Assembly (NCBI GenBank): GCA_964597685.1
Contig: CAZQZC010000025.1
Span: forward strand, 1 to 24,689
Length of the DNA: 24,689 bases
Origin: JBCBTJ01 sp964597685
Lineage (GTDB): Bacteria > Pseudomonadota > Alphaproteobacteria > Caulobacterales > Hyphomonadaceae
Direction: 5' to 3'
Shown: piece by piece, positions 22,817 through 24,689 of the stretch
Position numbering within the stretch: the first letter of the stretch is position 1
Layout of the letters: each line of letters opens with the position of its first letter
Notes under the pieces: generated by a model
What the model was told of the DNA's origin: nothing
Seen by the model: only the letters and a program-made list of their open reading frames with translations
Databases searched by the model: none
Program-made: the position numbers and the translations under genes

Positions 22817-24598
22817 ATGATCAACCAAGGCCAGTACCATCTCGACGTCGAGTGTTCGCTAACGGGCCGGTTCTGGACGACAAAACCCATCGACGAAGCG
22901 TTGGCGCGCCGCTTGTCGGCGGCGCTTGACGGTTCGGACCTGATGGGACGCTTATTGGCGTCACGGGGAGTTGCGCCTGACGAGGTGGACTCGTTTCTAG
23001 CGCCGACCCTGCGGGATCTGTTTCCGGACCCGTCGTCCTTCGCCGATATGGACCGCGCCGCCGAAATCGCGCTGGACGCCATCGTCAGTGGCCAGAATGT
23101 GACGGTGTTTGCCGATTACGATGTCGACGGCGGAACCGCTTCGGCGATCCTGACGCGCTACTTCAGAGCTTGGGGGCGGGAGCTCGGCCTCTATGTGCCG
23201 GATCGATTAGCGGAAGGTTATGGCCCGTCGCCCGACGCGTTCCGTCGGTTGAAGGAGGCGGGCGCGGATCTGGTCGTCACGGTGGATTGCGGCGCCGCTG
23301 CGCGCGAAGCGCTTGAAGCGGCGGTTGAGATCGATCTGCCCGTCATTGTGTTGGACCACCATCTCATGCAAGGCGAACGGCCGCCGGCCGCTGCGTTGGT
23401 CAATCCGAACCGGCCGGATTGTAATTCCGGATGCGGACATCTGGCGGGCGCCGGCGTCGCCTTCGTCTTTGCCGCCGCATTGAATCGGTTGGCGCGCGAA
23501 CGTGGCGTCGCGCCCGACGGCGGTTTGCCGGACTTGATGTCTTGGTTGGATCTCTGTGCGCTTGGAACGCTTTGCGACATGGCGCCGCTTCAAGGCGTCA
23601 ACCGGGCCTTCGCGATTCAAGGACTGAAAATCATGTCGCGCGGCGACAATGCAGGCTTGCGCGCCCTTGCCGACGTCGCGGGTATTGGCCGGATCGAAAG
23701 CGTCTATCACGCCACTTTCATGCTCGGGCCGCGATTGAACGCTGGCGGGCGAATTGGCGATCCTTGGCTTGCGGCCAAATTGCTGGCCGAAGACGACCGC
23801 AACGCGGCGCTGGCGCTTGCAGAGCGGTTGCACGCCCTGAACGACGACCGCAAGGCCGTAGAGACGGCAATCCTTGAGGCGGCCGAAACGCAGGCGCAGC
23901 GGGCCCTAGAGGCGAAGCCCGACCAATCCGTGATCGTGGCGGCAGGTGAAGGTTGGCACCCCGGCGTCATCGGCATTGTTGCGGGCCGCCTGAAGGACAA
24001 GCTCCACTTGCCGTCTGTGGTGATCGGTTGGGGGGACGGGCTCGGCGACGTCGCGAAGGGGTCGGCGCGTTCCGTTCCAGGGGTAAATATCGGTGACGCC
24101 ATCGCCCGCGCAGCGAAAGCTGGCGTTATCTTGTCCGGCGGCGGGCACGCCATGGCGGGCGGATTAAGTTTGCGGCCTGATCAGGTCTCAAGTTTTGCGG
24201 ATTGGCTGGATAGGGACATATCGACGCAAACCGGCGCATTGTCCGCCGCACGGGGACTTCACATCGATTCAGCGCTTTCGGCCGGCGCAGTGACGGTCGA
24301 CCTGGCAGATCATCTTGATCGTTTAGGACCCTATGGCGCCGGCGCGCCGCAGCCCGTATTCGCCATCGCCGAAGCCCGCATCGTCTCGGCGCGTCGGATC
24401 GGCGCGAACCACATGCGCTTCACCGCCGAGGATTCGTCCGGCCGCGTCGAGGGCGTGTCGTGGCGTTCGGCGGATACGCCGTTGGGCGACGCCTTGGCCG
24501 CCGGCGGACGCCTGCACCTCGCAGGAAAGATCAAAGCCGACGAGTGGAACGGACGCCGGCGCGCCCAGTTTGAACTCATGGACGGCGCGGCGGCATGA
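22817..24598 (+). CDS. recJ: single-stranded-DNA-specific exonuclease RecJ
   Basis: 5'-3' single-strand exonuclease of the RecF recombination and mismatch/base excision pathways. The 593 residues have the DHH phosphoesterase domain: FADYDVDGGTAS (98-109, motif I), VVTVDCGAAAREA (153-165) and the motif that names the family, VLDHHLM with D180, H181, H182. Next come LNAGGRIGDP and the DHHA1 domain with SGGGHAMAGGLSL. A C-terminal OB-fold follows (GPYGAGAPQPVFAI and FTAEDSSGRVEGVSWR). The N-terminal SLTGRFW block is typical of alphaproteobacterial RecJ. A TTG at 22814 directly precedes ATG 22817; neither has a strong ribosome-binding site, and the gene begins 7 nt after the glpX stop, so translation is probably coupled. 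tRNA-Glu follows. Confidence 0.96.
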   Translation: MINQGQYHLDVECSLTGRFWTTKPIDEALARRLSAALDGSDLMGRLLASRGVAPDEVDSFLAPTLRDLFPDPSSFADMDRAAEIALDAIVSGQNVTVFADYDVDGGTASAILTRYFRAWGRELGLYVPDRLAEGYGPSPDAFRRLKEAGADLVVTVDCGAAAREALEAAVEIDLPVIVLDHHLMQGERPPAAALVNPNRPDCNSGCGHLAGAGVAFVFAAALNRLARERGVAPDGGLPDLMSWLDLCALGTLCDMAPLQGVNRAFAIQGLKIMSRGDNAGLRALADVAGIGRIESVYHATFMLGPRLNAGGRIGDPWLAAKLLAEDDRNAALALAERLHALNDDRKAVETAILEAAETQAQRALEAKPDQSVIVAAGEGWHPGVIGIVAGRLKDKLHLPSVVIGWGDGLGDVAKGSARSVPGVNIGDAIARAAKAGVILSGGGHAMAGGLSLRPDQVSSFADWLDRDISTQTGALSAARGLHIDSALSAGAVTVDLADHLDRLGPYGAGAPQPVFAIAEARIVSARRIGANHMRFTAEDSSGRVEGVSWRSADTPLGDALAAGGRLHLAGKIKADEWNGRRRAQFELMDGAAA

Positions 24599-24611
24599 CT
24601 TTAATCGACCG

Positions 24612-24640
24612 GTTGCGTAGCCGAAAGTCCGCCGCTATAT
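24612..24640 (+). promoter_or_regulatory. promoter of tRNA-Glu
   Basis: CTATAT at 24635-24640 is identical to the -10 consensus described for alphaproteobacterial housekeeping sigma factors (CTTGAC-N17-CTATAT in Sinorhizobium). Seventeen nt upstream lies GTTGCG (24612-24617), which keeps the TTG core of the -35 box. Transcription would start near 24647, about 14 nt before the tRNA. Confidence 0.6.
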
Positions 24641-24660
24641 GCTCCCATTCCAAGCCGCGC

Positions 24661-24689
24661 GGTCCCTTCGTCTATCGGTTAGGACGCCA
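24661..24689 (+). tRNA. tRNA-Glu (5' part, cut by window end)
   Basis: The last 29 bases read as the 5' acceptor strand, D-arm and start of the anticodon stem of bacterial tRNA-Glu. GGTCCCT is the acceptor strand, followed by TCGTCTATCGGTTAGGACGCCA with the D-loop GG. Alphaproteobacterial tRNA-Glu genes begin this way. The anticodon and 3' half lie outside the window. An isoacceptor of tRNA-Gln is less likely because its acceptor begins differently. Confidence 0.85.

Noticed and set aside
21700..23082. 460-residue minus-strand open frame opposite hom, glpX and recJ
   Set aside because: Shadow of three conserved genes; composition is Arg/Ser/His-rich with no recognisable domain.
1..24689. Mobile elements, CRISPR arrays, toxin-antitoxin or phage genes
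   Set aside because: No transposase, integrase, direct-repeat array or flanking duplications seen on either strand; all gaps are under about 180 bases and hold only regulatory-type sequence.

Overview
The window is a gene-dense, GC-rich stretch of chromosome from an alphaproteobacterium. Support comes from the atm1/psd-like pair, a DUF2842 gene, rplM-rpsI-argC, class I PHA synthase next to an AlaC/DapL-type aminotransferase, the hom-glpX-recJ run ending at tRNA-Glu, a GluRS with an LSKR motif, and a CTATAT -10 box before the tRNA. The Caulobacterales/Parvularculales/Hyphomonadaceae area is possible, but I cannot place it more finely. There are no insertion sequences, prophage genes, CRISPR arrays, integrases or toxin-antitoxin genes. 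No gene-free stretch exceeds about 180 bases.

Layout. 1-3793: the end of an unidentified gene, a MATE exporter, then HU, a conserved hypothetical and a CurA-like NADPH oxidoreductase on the minus strand. 3971-8865: plus-strand Gfo/Idh oxidoreductase, glutamine-dependent NAD synthetase, an exported Cys-rich two-repeat protein and glutamyl-tRNA synthetase. 8862-9623 (minus): a 58-residue two-helix membrane protein and a LOG-family nucleosidase. 9739-12524: Atm1-type ABC exporter followed 2 nt later by a phosphatidylserine-decarboxylase-like protein that has lost its catalytic serine and histidine. 12527-14859: DUF2842 protein (minus), heme A synthase CtaA (plus) and a predicted lipoprotein (minus) overlapping ctaA by 38 bp. 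14894-16960: rplM, rpsI, a terminator with a competing alternative pairing, and argC. 16957-18789 (minus): PHA synthase. 18849-24598: small lipoprotein, aminotransferase, homoserine dehydrogenase, GlpX fructose-bisphosphatase and RecJ. 24661 to the edge: start of tRNA-Glu.

Most content is core metabolism: NAD synthesis, Glu-tRNA charging, heme A, arginine and threonine/methionine pathways, gluconeogenesis, carbon storage, ribosome and DNA repair. I did not find an obvious new multi-gene system. The observations most worth checking are (1) the degenerate Psd paralogue in the usual atm1-psd position; (2) the rpsI-argC junction, where an attenuator-like pair of mutually exclusive hairpins lies between the rpsI stop codon and the argC ribosome-binding site; (3) all five convergent gene pairs having no spacer, three of them sharing one palindromic 4-bp stop; (4) a 9-bp inverted repeat in the divergent curA-like/Gfo intergenic region; and (5) an exported protein built from two Cys-patterned repeats.
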